A stretch of DNA of 64,000 nucleotides from Ahrensia sp. (GTDB lineage: Bacteria > Pseudomonadota > Alphaproteobacteria > Rhizobiales > Rhizobiaceae), in NCBI GenBank assembly GCA_028817895.1, contig JAPPOQ010000009.1, positions 1 through 64,000 of the forward strand, written 5' to 3'. Position 1 is the first letter of the stretch, and the number at the start of each line of letters is the position of its first letter. The notes below the pieces were generated by a model that saw only the letters and a list, made by a program, of their open reading frames with translations, searched no databases and was not told the origin of the DNA. Shown piece after piece: positions 1 through 6,565 of the stretch. The position numbers were made by a program, and so were the translations under genes.

Positions 1-199
1 GGGTCGTTTTTGGTAACACCGGTGCGAACCGACCCTTTCGCGATCTTGGCGACGGGAACGATGATCGCGAGCAGCAAAGGCTGGTGAACAAGGTAGATCA
101 CCAAACTGTGTCGTCCCATCCAGACCAACGCCTTCATGAAAGGTCCGTCGCCAAGATCGCGAAAGGGTCGGTTCGCACCGGTGTTACCAAAAACGACCC
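1..199. repeat. 55-bp perfect inverted repeat at the window edge
   Basis: Bases 1-55 are the exact reverse complement of bases 145-199, with 89 bases between the arms. The right arm lies inside a plausible DUF1624 coding sequence, whereas the left arm begins exactly at the window edge and, read in the gene's direction, adds a tail that does not look like the family. The simplest reading is a fold-back or assembly artefact at a contig end; a real palindromic end or recombination scar is the alternative. Confidence 0.9.
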
Positions 200-824
200 T
201 GGCGGCCACGATTCCCAACAGTGTCAGTCCTGTCCAGGGAAAGACAGGTACAAAGTCGTTGCTCGGTGGCGGATTTGTGAACAGCCCGATCCATGCCAAT
301 GCGCGGGGATTGAAGAAATCCGACGTCACAAAAAACGGCAGGATCAGAAAGCCGATGGCTACAACAAGCGCAAGACTGGTCGGCAACCCGAGAACCAGGA
401 TTCCGATCAAGGAGGCGACGGTGATGGCGTGCAATATGCCAAAGAAGATAAAGCTTTGCGGGAATACGAACCAGGTCACGATGGAAATAATCACAGCGGC
501 GAGTGCGATTACCCCCAGCCGTCTTGCAAACACCTTGGCTCTGAGACCTCGCCCATGGGCCAGTACAAGGCTCACACCCACGAGGAACATGAACGTCCCG
601 GCGAGCAACCGACCGAAGGCGAGCCATACGGGATGAGACGCGATGCCGGACACCAGACCGGTGAATTCAACGTCCCACACAATGTGAAACAGTACCACGC
701 CGGCAATGGCAAGACCGCGTACCGCATCAACCAGGAAGACACGCTGGTTTCGTATGGCGCCGGCATCCGTTGCCGCGCTTGTATCCGTTTTCGGTCCCGA
801 CACCTGCAGATTTTCGGACTTCAC
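1..824 (-). CDS. DUF1624 / heparan-alpha-glucosaminide N-acetyltransferase-like membrane protein, partial
   Basis: Multi-spanning inner-membrane protein of the DUF1624 (COG3503) family, related to acyltransferases; the substrate in bacteria is mostly unknown. Translation from a GTG at 822-824 gives family landmarks: LVDAVRGLAIAGVVLFH near the N-terminus, then FGRLLAGTFMFLVGVSL, FFGILHAIT, PWTGL and GRHSLVIYLVHQPLLL near the C-terminus. Hydrophobic segments fill most of the length. The GTG overlaps the TGA of the DUF411 gene (GTGA), so the two are probably translationally coupled. The frame stays open to base 1, but the last ~18 codons fall in the 55-bp inverted repeat and may be artefactual; the true C-terminus is probably near base 56 or missing. 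Confidence 0.75.
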   Translation of the reverse strand, partial: MKSENLQVSGPKTDTSAATDAGAIRNQRVFLVDAVRGLAIAGVVLFHIVWDVEFTGLVSGIASHPVWLAFGRLLAGTFMFLVGVSLVLAHGRGLRAKVFARRLGVIALAAVIISIVTWFVFPQSFIFFGILHAITVASLIGILVLGLPTSLALVVAIGFLILPFFVTSDFFNPRALAWIGLFTNPPPSNDFVPVFPWTGLTLLGIVAARVVFGNTGANRPFRDLGDGPFMKALVWMGRHSLVIYLVHQPLLLAIIVPVAKIAKGSVRTGVTKND

Positions 825-1297
825 TGCGCGGCAGCTTCGTAAGATGCAAATACTTCCTGGGAACCGTCCTCCTTGAACGAGACAACCTCATAGGCCTCCC
901 TGTCATTCTGCGGTCCCATTCCCGGCGATCCGTATGGCATCCCAGCCACTGCCAAGCCCAATATCTTTGGCTTTTCTCTGATCAAGCGCTTGATCTCTTT
1001 TGGTGGAACATGTCCTTCGATCACGTATCCTTCGACCATCGCCGTGTGGCACGAAACCAGTTTCGTCGGAACACCGAGTTTGGTTTTCAACATTATCAAA
1101 TCGGCGGGAAGAAGGTTGTCTTCGGTTATTGGAAAACCGGCGCGCACAAGAATTTTGGTCCACGCTGCGCAACATCCGCAACCCCGTCCCTGAGTCACGT
1201 GAATACCTGGGAGGGGTTTGGCAGAAGAAAATCTCGTCGACGCAATCAATGTCGTTGCAAGAATCCCGACTATCGCGCCGCGTCTGTTCACCGTCAT
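821..1297 (-). CDS. DUF411 metal-binding periplasmic protein
   Basis: 158-residue exported protein. An N-terminal signal (MTVNRRGAIVGILATTLIAS) is followed by the DUF411 domain with its cysteine cluster GRGCGCCAAW, then VSCHTAMVEGYVIEGHVP and the conserved MPYGSPGM. DUF411 proteins are found in copper and other metal-resistance loci and are thought to bind metal in the periplasm; no enzymatic activity is established. The start was set at 1297 because a signal peptide begins there and a CAGGA-like site precedes it; the frame is open 54 codons further upstream but that extension has no signal character. It is followed by, and overlaps, the DUF1624 gene. Confidence 0.82.
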   Translation of the reverse strand: MTVNRRGAIVGILATTLIASTRFSSAKPLPGIHVTQGRGCGCCAAWTKILVRAGFPITEDNLLPADLIMLKTKLGVPTKLVSCHTAMVEGYVIEGHVPPKEIKRLIREKPKILGLAVAGMPYGSPGMGPQNDREAYEVVSFKEDGSQEVFASYEAAAQ

Positions 1298-1653
1298 GGC
1301 AATTATTCCTGTTACCGCCTGAAATTCCGCAAAATCGATATTGATCGAGCCGACGATTTCTTTGTCCCTATTGGGAGCCGGATTAGCATACGACACTATC
1401 CGACAATTGATTAAATCACATAGGGCAATATCACGCATCGGCGGCTCAATCGACGACACCCTTCACATCATGGCAGCTTGGCAATCCGATCCGCAGAAAG
1501 CAGCAATCAAATCGATGCGGATGTCAGGAACGATAATAAATATTTTGGTACCCCTACTGTGCGGCCATGTCCTACTTCCGAATTGAACCGGTGGTGGGTC
1601 CGCATCTGACAAATGCCACGGTTTAGACACAGAACGGCTATGAACTGCGAAGA
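1298..1653. other. Intergenic region between DUF411 and merR genes
   Basis: 356 bases with no convincing gene. It should hold the promoter for the DUF411-DUF1624 pair. An 81-codon plus-strand frame at 1341-1586 has no recognisable domain or ribosome-binding site and was not called. I see no MerR-type dyad promoter here comparable to the one at 2191-2221. Confidence 0.5.
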
Positions 1654-2091
1654 CTATACGCCGATCTCGTCATGTTGCGTCAGGCATTCGGAATGATCGC
1701 GCAGCACCTCGAGCACCCGGCACTCGGCGGATCGTCCACCGCTGCATTCTTGCACCATCCGTTTTAGTTCCGTGCGAAGCGCCTTAAGGCGTGCCAAACG
1801 CTGCTCCACCTGCCAGAGATGACGGCGTGCGATCGTATCTGCCTCTTCGCAGGACCTATTGGGATGGTCGCCGAGGTCGAGAAGTTCGCGGATCGCATCA
1901 AGACCAAAACCCAGCTGCCGGGAGTGCCGAATAAACGAAAGCCGATCCAAATCCGCATTGACGTAACGGCGCTGCCCGCCCTCGGTACGCTCTGCTGTAG
2001 GCATCAGTCCTATCTGTTCGTAATATCGGATGGTCTGAACTTTGGTTCCTGTTTTTCTCCCAAGACTACCGATTGTAAGCATTTCCACCAT
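1654..2091 (-). CDS. MerR-family metal-responsive regulator
   Basis: 145-residue MerR-type regulator: N-terminal winged helix (TIGSLGRKTGTKVQTIRYYE, then GGQRRY), dimerisation helix and a cysteine-rich C-terminus. Cysteines at about residues 81, 116, 124 and 136 reproduce the C-x34-C-x7-C spacing of the divalent-ion branch (MerR, PbrR, CadR, ZntR). CueR-type Cu(I) sensors carry Ser in place of the first Cys. Family members distort a promoter with an overlong spacer and activate it when metal binds; exactly such a promoter faces the SCO operon at 2191-2221. The start at 2091 has AAGGA upstream; the in-frame ATG at 2082 is an alternative. The metal is inferred (Zn/Cd/Pb/Hg likelier than Cu). 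Confidence 0.85.
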   Translation of the reverse strand: MVEMLTIGSLGRKTGTKVQTIRYYEQIGLMPTAERTEGGQRRYVNADLDRLSFIRHSRQLGFGLDAIRELLDLGDHPNRSCEEADTIARRHLWQVEQRLARLKALRTELKRMVQECSGGRSAECRVLEVLRDHSECLTQHDEIGV

Positions 2092-2190
2092 CCCATTCCT
2101 TCAGTTCCAGCAGCTAGTCATGCCTGGAACGACAAGACCGGTAGCCGCTTCGTTTCCGCGCGACATTCGTGCGCACCTGTCAGAAAAGTC

Positions 2191-2221
2191 TTGAACCTTC
2201 AGTGGCTAGAGGTTGTATCTA
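2191..2221 (+). promoter_or_regulatory. MerR-type promoter/operator for the SCO operon
   Basis: A -35 element TTGAAC (2191-2196) and a -10 element TATCTA (2216-2221) are separated by 19 bases, the lengthened spacer typical of MerR-activated promoters. A 9-3-9 imperfect dyad, AACCTTCAG / CTAGAGGTT (7 of 9 matches), occupies 2194-2214 within and just before the spacer. It points toward the SCO gene at 2258 and lies between that gene and the divergent merR. Confidence 0.7.
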
Positions 2222-2257
2222 TGTACAAAAATTCGAATCGAGACAGGACGTAATGAC

Positions 2258-2869
2258 GTGCAGCTTTCCGGTTTGCGAAAGTTTTTGTGGGTGCTTGTCT
2301 GCATCGTTGCGCTCGGATTTGCGGGACTTCTGCTCATGCCGGATGGTGCCAATGACCGAGTCTCCGATGCGAAAGGGCCAGCCTTTCACGCCACTTTCAA
2401 ACTGACCGATCATCGCGGTGAAGTCCGGACGGAAAAAGACTTCGCGGGGCGATGGATGCTGGTCTTCTTTGGATTTACAAACTGCCCCGATGTCTGCCCA
2501 ACGACCCTGGCCGAGGTAGCTGCGGTTTTGGAGGGCCTGGGCAAACAGTCGGTCAAAGTGCAGCCGATCTTTGTCTCGGTCGATCCCGAGCGGGATACGC
2601 CTGCGATTTTGGCGGACTATGTGCTGCGTTTCAACTCGGAGATCATTGGGCTCACAGGTACCCCAGAACAAATCGCAGAAACGGGCAAGACCTTCCCAAT
2701 CTACTATGAGCGGATTGAGGAAGCCGCCGCAATCGATGGCTACACGATGGGTCACACCTCGCATCTTTTTCTATTCGATACCAAGGCAGGCCTTGCTGAC
2801 TCCTGGGCCTACGGCACGCCGGCGGAAGAGATCCTTGCCGATCTGAAGAAAAGGATTGGACTGAAATGA
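2258..2869 (+). CDS. SCO1/SenC family copper chaperone (first copy)
   Basis: 203-residue membrane-anchored thioredoxin-fold protein; SCO proteins deliver copper to, or reduce the cysteines of, the CuA site of cytochrome oxidase in the periplasm. An N-terminal transmembrane anchor (about residues 7-25) is followed by FFGFTNCPDVCPTTLAEV, carrying the CxxxC copper ligands, VSVDPERDTP, and the distal histidine in YTMGHTSHLFLFD. The GTG at 2258 was chosen because AGGAC lies about eight bases upstream and the predicted transcript starts near 2228; an upstream in-frame TTG overlaps the -10 region. The stop overlaps the dsbB start (ATGA). First gene of SCO-dsbB-dsbA-PCuAC-SCO. Confidence 0.88.
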   Translation: MQLSGLRKFLWVLVCIVALGFAGLLLMPDGANDRVSDAKGPAFHATFKLTDHRGEVRTEKDFAGRWMLVFFGFTNCPDVCPTTLAEVAAVLEGLGKQSVKVQPIFVSVDPERDTPAILADYVLRFNSEIIGLTGTPEQIAETGKTFPIYYERIEEAAAIDGYTMGHTSHLFLFDTKAGLADSWAYGTPAEEILADLKKRIGLK

Positions 2870-3288
2870 CCCGGTTTTCGGGCGAAACTGCCCTCGGCCT
2901 AGCTTGGGCGACCGCATTTATTTCTTCGCTTGTCGTGCTGTTTGTCGGTGAGGTGCTGGGCCAGGCACCCTGTATGCTATGCTGGTTCCAGCGGGCATTC
3001 ATGTTCCCCCTGGCTGTCGTCCTCGGACTCGGCTTCTGGTGGCAAGACCGGCGTGTGGGCCGCTACGGAATCGCGTTGGCGCTCGGCGGTGCGGCTTTCG
3101 CGTTCTGGCATATGGGTCTTTATGTTGGCCTGATACCGCAGCAGATCCAGCCCTGCACGGCAAGCGGGCCGTCCTGCACTGATGCAAACCAGGTGATTCT
3201 GGGTATTCCCATTCCGTTGATGGCGCTCACTGCCTTCACCCTCATCGCCATTCTTTCTGCCCTCTCACTCAAGGAAATACAAAAATGA
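2866..3288 (+). CDS. DsbB-family disulfide bond formation protein
   Basis: 140-residue four-helix inner-membrane protein that reoxidises a DsbA partner and passes electrons to quinone. The first periplasmic redox pair is seen in APCMLCWFQR (CxxC), the second cysteine pair in QPCTASGPSC, and four hydrophobic helices surround them. It starts inside the SCO stop codon (ATGA) and its own stop overlaps the following DsbA-like gene, so the two oxidoreductases are almost certainly co-expressed and form a dedicated thiol-oxidation pair. Short relative to E. coli DsbB (~176 residues), in line with the BdbC-like compact forms. Confidence 0.88.
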   Translation: MTRFSGETALGLAWATAFISSLVVLFVGEVLGQAPCMLCWFQRAFMFPLAVVLGLGFWWQDRRVGRYGIALALGGAAFAFWHMGLYVGLIPQQIQPCTASGPSCTDANQVILGIPIPLMALTAFTLIAILSALSLKEIQK

Positions 3289-3944
3289 ACCGTCGCAACT
3301 TGATCCTTTCTGTCCTGGCGCTTAGCGCTGTAGGATTTGGCGGCGCGGTCTTGTACGTTACCCGCTCAGCGCCAACTCCTGAAGTCGAGCCGGTTGCGCC
3401 AGAAAAGGCCGAGGCACTTACCCGCCCGTATTCGCCAGTGCTTGGCCCGGACAACGCGGCTGTCACCATCGTCGAATTCTTCGACCCTGCATGCGAGGCA
3501 TGCCGCGCCTTCCATCCGATCGTCAAGGATATCATGTCGGAACACGGGAACTCGGTGCGCGTCGTGATCCGTTACACGGCGTTTCATGGCAACGGTTCCG
3601 ATACTGCAATCCGGGTTCTGGAAGCAGCACGTATGCAAGGGATTTTTGAGCCGGTTCTAAATGCCATTCTTCGAGAACAACCGCGATGGGCAGCTCATGG
3701 TAGTATGCGGCCGAACCTCGTACTCGACATCGCGGCGAAAGCCGGACTCGACCGGGCGGCGGCGCGAGGTCAGATGCTGGCACCGCAAACAACTGCAATT
3801 ATCAATCAGGACCGCGCCGATGTCGAAACCATGGGTGTTCGGCAGACGCCAACCTTCTTTGTGAACGGTCAACCGCTCGATCCGTTCAGCGAGGCAGAGT
3901 TAAGGCGCGTTGTCGCAGCGGAAGTCGCGGCGAAGCAAAGCTGA
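3285..3944 (+). CDS. DsbA-family thiol:disulfide oxidoreductase
   Basis: 219-residue periplasmic thioredoxin-fold protein with an N-terminal membrane anchor or signal (LILSVLALSAVGFGGAVLYV). The redox site is EFFDPACEACRAFHP (CEAC), and a cis-proline-type loop is visible in GVRQTPTFFVNGQPL. It probably oxidises or isomerises cysteines of exported proteins, perhaps keeping the copper-ligand cysteines of the flanking SCO proteins in the right state. The start overlaps the dsbB stop (ATGA). Operon context with two SCO proteins and PCuAC favours a role in cytochrome oxidase CuA assembly or copper tolerance. Confidence 0.87.
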   Translation: MNRRNLILSVLALSAVGFGGAVLYVTRSAPTPEVEPVAPEKAEALTRPYSPVLGPDNAAVTIVEFFDPACEACRAFHPIVKDIMSEHGNSVRVVIRYTAFHGNGSDTAIRVLEAARMQGIFEPVLNAILREQPRWAAHGSMRPNLVLDIAAKAGLDRAAARGQMLAPQTTAIINQDRADVETMGVRQTPTFFVNGQPLDPFSEAELRRVVAAEVAAKQS

Positions 3945-3978
3945 TGACCGGATAATGATCAGGAGGGTAAAACCAGCT

Positions 3979-4443
3979 ATGATAGGAAAGCTGACAGTTT
4001 TTCTGACTGTTCTCGCACTTGCGTGGGGAATTTCCATTTCGGTTCTGGCTGAAGCTGACGACATTGTCGTGGAAGGCGCATGGTCACGTGCCTCGATCGG
4101 TACCAGTCGCCCGGGCGCAGCCTATCTGACGATCCGGAACACTGGCCCGGAATACGTTACGCTGACCGGGATTCGAACCGATATCGCCACGAGATCGGAA
4201 ATCCACCGATCATCGACCGATGATCAGGGTGTAACTTCGATGGCACCCGCTGGCGAAATCAAGATCGCGCCCACCGACACAGTATCGTTGGAACCGGGCG
4301 GGCTCCACGTGATGCTCATGGGATTGCAGCGTCCCATGACCGAGGGCGAGGCGTTCTGGCTAACGCTTGTCTTTTCCGATGGCAGCGAGGTATCGGTTGA
4401 GGTGTCGATCCTTGGCTTCGCAGCACGCGGCCCCGATATCTGA
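3979..4443 (+). CDS. PCu(A)C periplasmic copper chaperone
   Basis: 154-residue exported protein of the PCuAC (DUF461) family, which hands Cu(I) to the CuA centre together with SCO. A signal peptide (about residues 1-24) precedes VEGAWSRAS. The copper ligands are visible as EIHRSSTDDQGVTSM and, about 24 residues later, LHVMLMGL, giving the family H-x(10-11)-M-x(~21)-H-x-M motif. ATG 3979 was preferred over in-frame starts at 3910 and 3955 because AGGAGGG lies at 3961-3967. The stop overlaps the next SCO gene (TGATG). Confidence 0.88.
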   Translation: MIGKLTVFLTVLALAWGISISVLAEADDIVVEGAWSRASIGTSRPGAAYLTIRNTGPEYVTLTGIRTDIATRSEIHRSSTDDQGVTSMAPAGEIKIAPTDTVSLEPGGLHVMLMGLQRPMTEGEAFWLTLVFSDGSEVSVEVSILGFAARGPDI

Positions 4444-5063
4444 TGCAACGGCGCCAACTGATCGGATACAGCGCTGCTGTTGTTGGTGCCCTTTGCCTGG
4501 CGCTTTTTGCCGGCTGGTGGCGAGTGGATGGTCCTGGCGCGCCGGCACCTGCCGGTCAGCGCCCGCTCGCCATGTCGGAGATGGACTTCCGCCTGACCGA
4601 TCACCAGGGGAAAGAGGTTGACGCCGTAACACTGATTGGGCGCCCGTCACTCGTTTTCTTCGGCTTTACCTATTGTCCGGATATCTGTCCAACAACGTTG
4701 TCCGACATCTCTGTCTGGCTCAGTGATCTGGGCGATGATGCTGGCCGGTTGAATGTGATCTTCATCACCGTCGACCCTGAGCGTGATACCGTTGCGGCGA
4801 TGGCCGCATATATCAGCAATTTTCATCCGATCATCCAGGGTTGGACCGGCAGTTCGGAGCAGATAGCCCGTGCAGTTGAAGGTTTCCGCGCGAATTCTGA
4901 GAAGGTCCCGACCGGGAGTGGGGATTATACTATGAACCATACAGCAAGCGTCTTCCTGTTCGATGCGAACGGCCGCTTCGTCAGCACGATCGACTATCAC
5001 GAACCGCGCGAATACGCAGTTCCGAAGATACGCCGTGCGATTGACAAAACGGAGACAGGATAA
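4443..5063 (+). CDS. SCO1/SenC family copper chaperone (second copy)
   Basis: 206-residue paralogue of the SCO protein at 2258-2869. A transmembrane anchor near residues 6-25 is followed by FFGFTYCPDICPTTLSDI (CxxxC), FITVDPERDTV and the distal histidine in YTMNHTASVFLFD. It starts in the PCuAC stop (TGATG), the usual PCuAC-SCO partnership. Two diverged SCO copies in one operon suggest separate tasks, for example copper delivery versus cysteine reduction; this division is inferred. A small open frame follows with a TAATG junction. Confidence 0.88.
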   Translation: MQRRQLIGYSAAVVGALCLALFAGWWRVDGPGAPAPAGQRPLAMSEMDFRLTDHQGKEVDAVTLIGRPSLVFFGFTYCPDICPTTLSDISVWLSDLGDDAGRLNVIFITVDPERDTVAAMAAYISNFHPIIQGWTGSSEQIARAVEGFRANSEKVPTGSGDYTMNHTASVFLFDANGRFVSTIDYHEPREYAVPKIRRAIDKTETG

Positions 5064-5239
5064 TGACGGCGAGATATCTGGTGGCAGGACAAACGGTCAC
5101 CGATACTAATTTAGTGATGACCGCGGTGCCGAGGCGGCCGGTGCGCGACTCTATGACGGCTTACCCATCAATGAGCGCAGGTGGACTGAGAGTTAAGCCC
5201 GCTATTCTGGCATCTGACTATCAAAGAAAAGGATTCTGA
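5063..5239 (+). CDS. Small ORF of unknown function (58 aa)
   Basis: 58 codons starting in the SCO stop (TAATG) and preceded by GGAGACAGGA, a good ribosome-binding site. The product (begins MTARYLVAGQTVTD, ends QRKGF) has no domain I recognise and no signal peptide. The junction argues for translation; the sequence could instead be the 5' remnant of a larger lost gene, since the following ~180 bases contain broken frames, including a membrane-like stretch just before lspA. Confidence 0.35.
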   Translation: MTARYLVAGQTVTDTNLVMTAVPRRPVRDSMTAYPSMSAGGLRVKPAILASDYQRKGF

Positions 5240-5420
5240 ATTGGAACAACTGTCCCCCATTGAACATGGCTTTTTGAAATGCCTGGCTGCCGGGTCGATC
5301 TCCGCGGTTCATGAAGTCAATCCAGAGACGCACCGTTGCGCCACCGGAACAAGACACCTCCCGGCCTGGCGCTCGGCCTCGTGATCATGCTTTTCTTCGA
5401 TGTTTGGCTAGGGTGAAGTG

Positions 5421-5894
5421 ATGTCTCAGTCGAATTCCATCCGAGTTGCGGGTGCGCTCGCGGCTCTGGCGGCCCTTGTCGTCGATCAAAGCACAAAGGC
5501 GATCGTTGTGGCCAATACGACTGCCCTGAACTCAGGAGTCGCTATCTTTCCCGGCTTCAACCTCGTCTTCCTGCAAAATGATGGAGTCAGTTTCGGTTTT
5601 CTGGGCGGTATGCCTTGGTGGAGCCTTGTCGCACTGGCACTCGCCATTTGCGGATGGCTGGCGGTTCTTCTGTTTCAGGCCAACAGTTCGATTGAGGCCG
5701 TCGCTTGTGGCGTAATTATCGGCGGCGCCCTTGGGAATGTGGTGGATCGTGTGCGTTATCGCGCAGTGACCGACTTCCTCGACTTCTACATCGGTTCGGC
5801 GCATTGGCCGGCCTTTAACATGGCGGATGTTTTCGTAGTCTGCGGGGCTGTCGGGCTGCTAATCTCACCAGCGATGAGGACGCAACACAGGTGA
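5421..5894 (+). CDS. lspA: Lipoprotein signal peptidase (signal peptidase II)
   Basis: 157-residue four-helix inner-membrane aspartyl protease that removes signal peptides from prolipoproteins. Family motifs: VVDQSTKAIV in helix 1, QNDGVSFGF, the catalytic GNVVDRVRYRAVTDFLDFY, and FNMADVFV with the second catalytic aspartate. Preceded by GGGTGAAG; an in-frame GTG at 5418 is the alternative start. Extra lspA copies are common in metal-resistance clusters (for instance PbrC in lead operons), so this is probably an accessory copy linked to the metal genes. Confidence 0.88.
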   Translation: MSQSNSIRVAGALAALAALVVDQSTKAIVVANTTALNSGVAIFPGFNLVFLQNDGVSFGFLGGMPWWSLVALALAICGWLAVLLFQANSSIEAVACGVIIGGALGNVVDRVRYRAVTDFLDFYIGSAHWPAFNMADVFVVCGAVGLLISPAMRTQHR

Positions 5895-6014
5895 TGAAAG
5901 TGCGCCGCTGGGTGGATCGCAGGCTGGCACACGATGCATAGTCAATAATTGCTGGTGCAACAACTGCAGCGTTCGGGCTTGTTTGGGCGTTTCGGCGCAT
6001 TCCCAGGCGTTCGA

Positions 6015-6473
6015 TTACGCGTTATCGAGTTTCCTTTCGAAGGCCGCTAGCGTCACATTGCTCACGTGGTGCTCAATGCCTTCCGCATCGCGCTCTGCCG
6101 TGTTCTCGTCTATGCCAAGGCTCCGCAGGAACGCAACGACAATTCTGTGTCTGCGCCGACAATTCTCCGCCAGCGCCCGTCCTTTATCCGTGAGAAAAAT
6201 AGCGCGATAGGGTACTCGGCGCACCAGACCCGCGGCCTTGAGCCGGGAAATGTTCTTGGTGACTGTGGGCGGCTTCACTCCGAGACGTTCGGCAATGTCC
6301 ACCGGACGGGCCTCACCGACGGTTTCGATCAACTCGGCGATCAACTCCACGTAGTCTTCCGCCATCTCACTCTCATGCGCCTGACGCACGGTAGCAAATC
6401 CCTCTGCCTGAGCTTCCGGACAGCGATTAACGGTCTCGAGTGCGTCACGCAGATGTGTTTGTGGCTTGGTCAT
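6015..6473 (-). CDS. mntR: Manganese-responsive DtxR-family regulator
   Basis: 152-residue DtxR/MntR-type regulator. The winged-helix region is PVDIAERLGVKPPTVTKNISRLKAAGLV, followed by PYRAIFLTDKGRALAE and the dimerisation/metal-binding helices with HRIVVAFLRSLG and the conserved DAEGIEHHVS. It lacks the C-terminal SH3-like domain of DtxR, as expected for MntR. With Mn(II) bound such proteins repress Mn-uptake genes. Start 6473 (MTKPQTHL) is preferred to an upstream GTG at 6539 because a strong divergent promoter (6502-6531) lies between them. It faces the di-haem/PhnDCE operon, its likely target. Confidence 0.85.
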   Translation of the reverse strand: MTKPQTHLRDALETVNRCPEAQAEGFATVRQAHESEMAEDYVELIAELIETVGEARPVDIAERLGVKPPTVTKNISRLKAAGLVRRVPYRAIFLTDKGRALAENCRRRHRIVVAFLRSLGIDENTAERDAEGIEHHVSNVTLAAFERKLDNA

Positions 6474-6501
6474 TTCCCGAGTGTGCAGTGTCGAGAGGTG
6501 A

Positions 6502-6545
6502 TTGACAATGTATTTCCTTTGGGTAGATAATTTAGCCACGTCTAA
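6502..6545 (+). promoter_or_regulatory. Promoter of the di-haem/ABC operon with putative MntR box
   Basis: TTGACA at 6502-6507 and GATAAT at 6526-6531, 18 bases apart, form a strong sigma-70-type promoter pointing at the gene starting at 6566. Directly downstream, 6532-6545 reads TTAG-N6-CTAA, a dyad resembling the half-sites of DtxR-family operators, placed so that a bound repressor would cover the transcription start. The assignment to MntR rests on its divergent gene next door. Confidence 0.55.
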
Positions 6546-6565
6546 CTTCAGCGGTAGGGACGGCT

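Noticed and set aside
184-766. Two minus-strand open frames inside the first 800 bases
   Set aside because: They are out of phase with the DUF1624 protein, whose frame (GTG at 824) gives a coherent membrane protein with family motifs.
84-842. 252-codon plus-strand frame
   Set aside because: Antisense to the DUF1624 gene; composition is low-hydrophobic and charged, with no domain, typical of a shadow frame in GC-rich DNA.
1341-1586. 81-codon frame with hydrophobic ends
   Set aside because: No ribosome-binding site, no family, and it overlaps the likely promoter region of the DUF411 gene.
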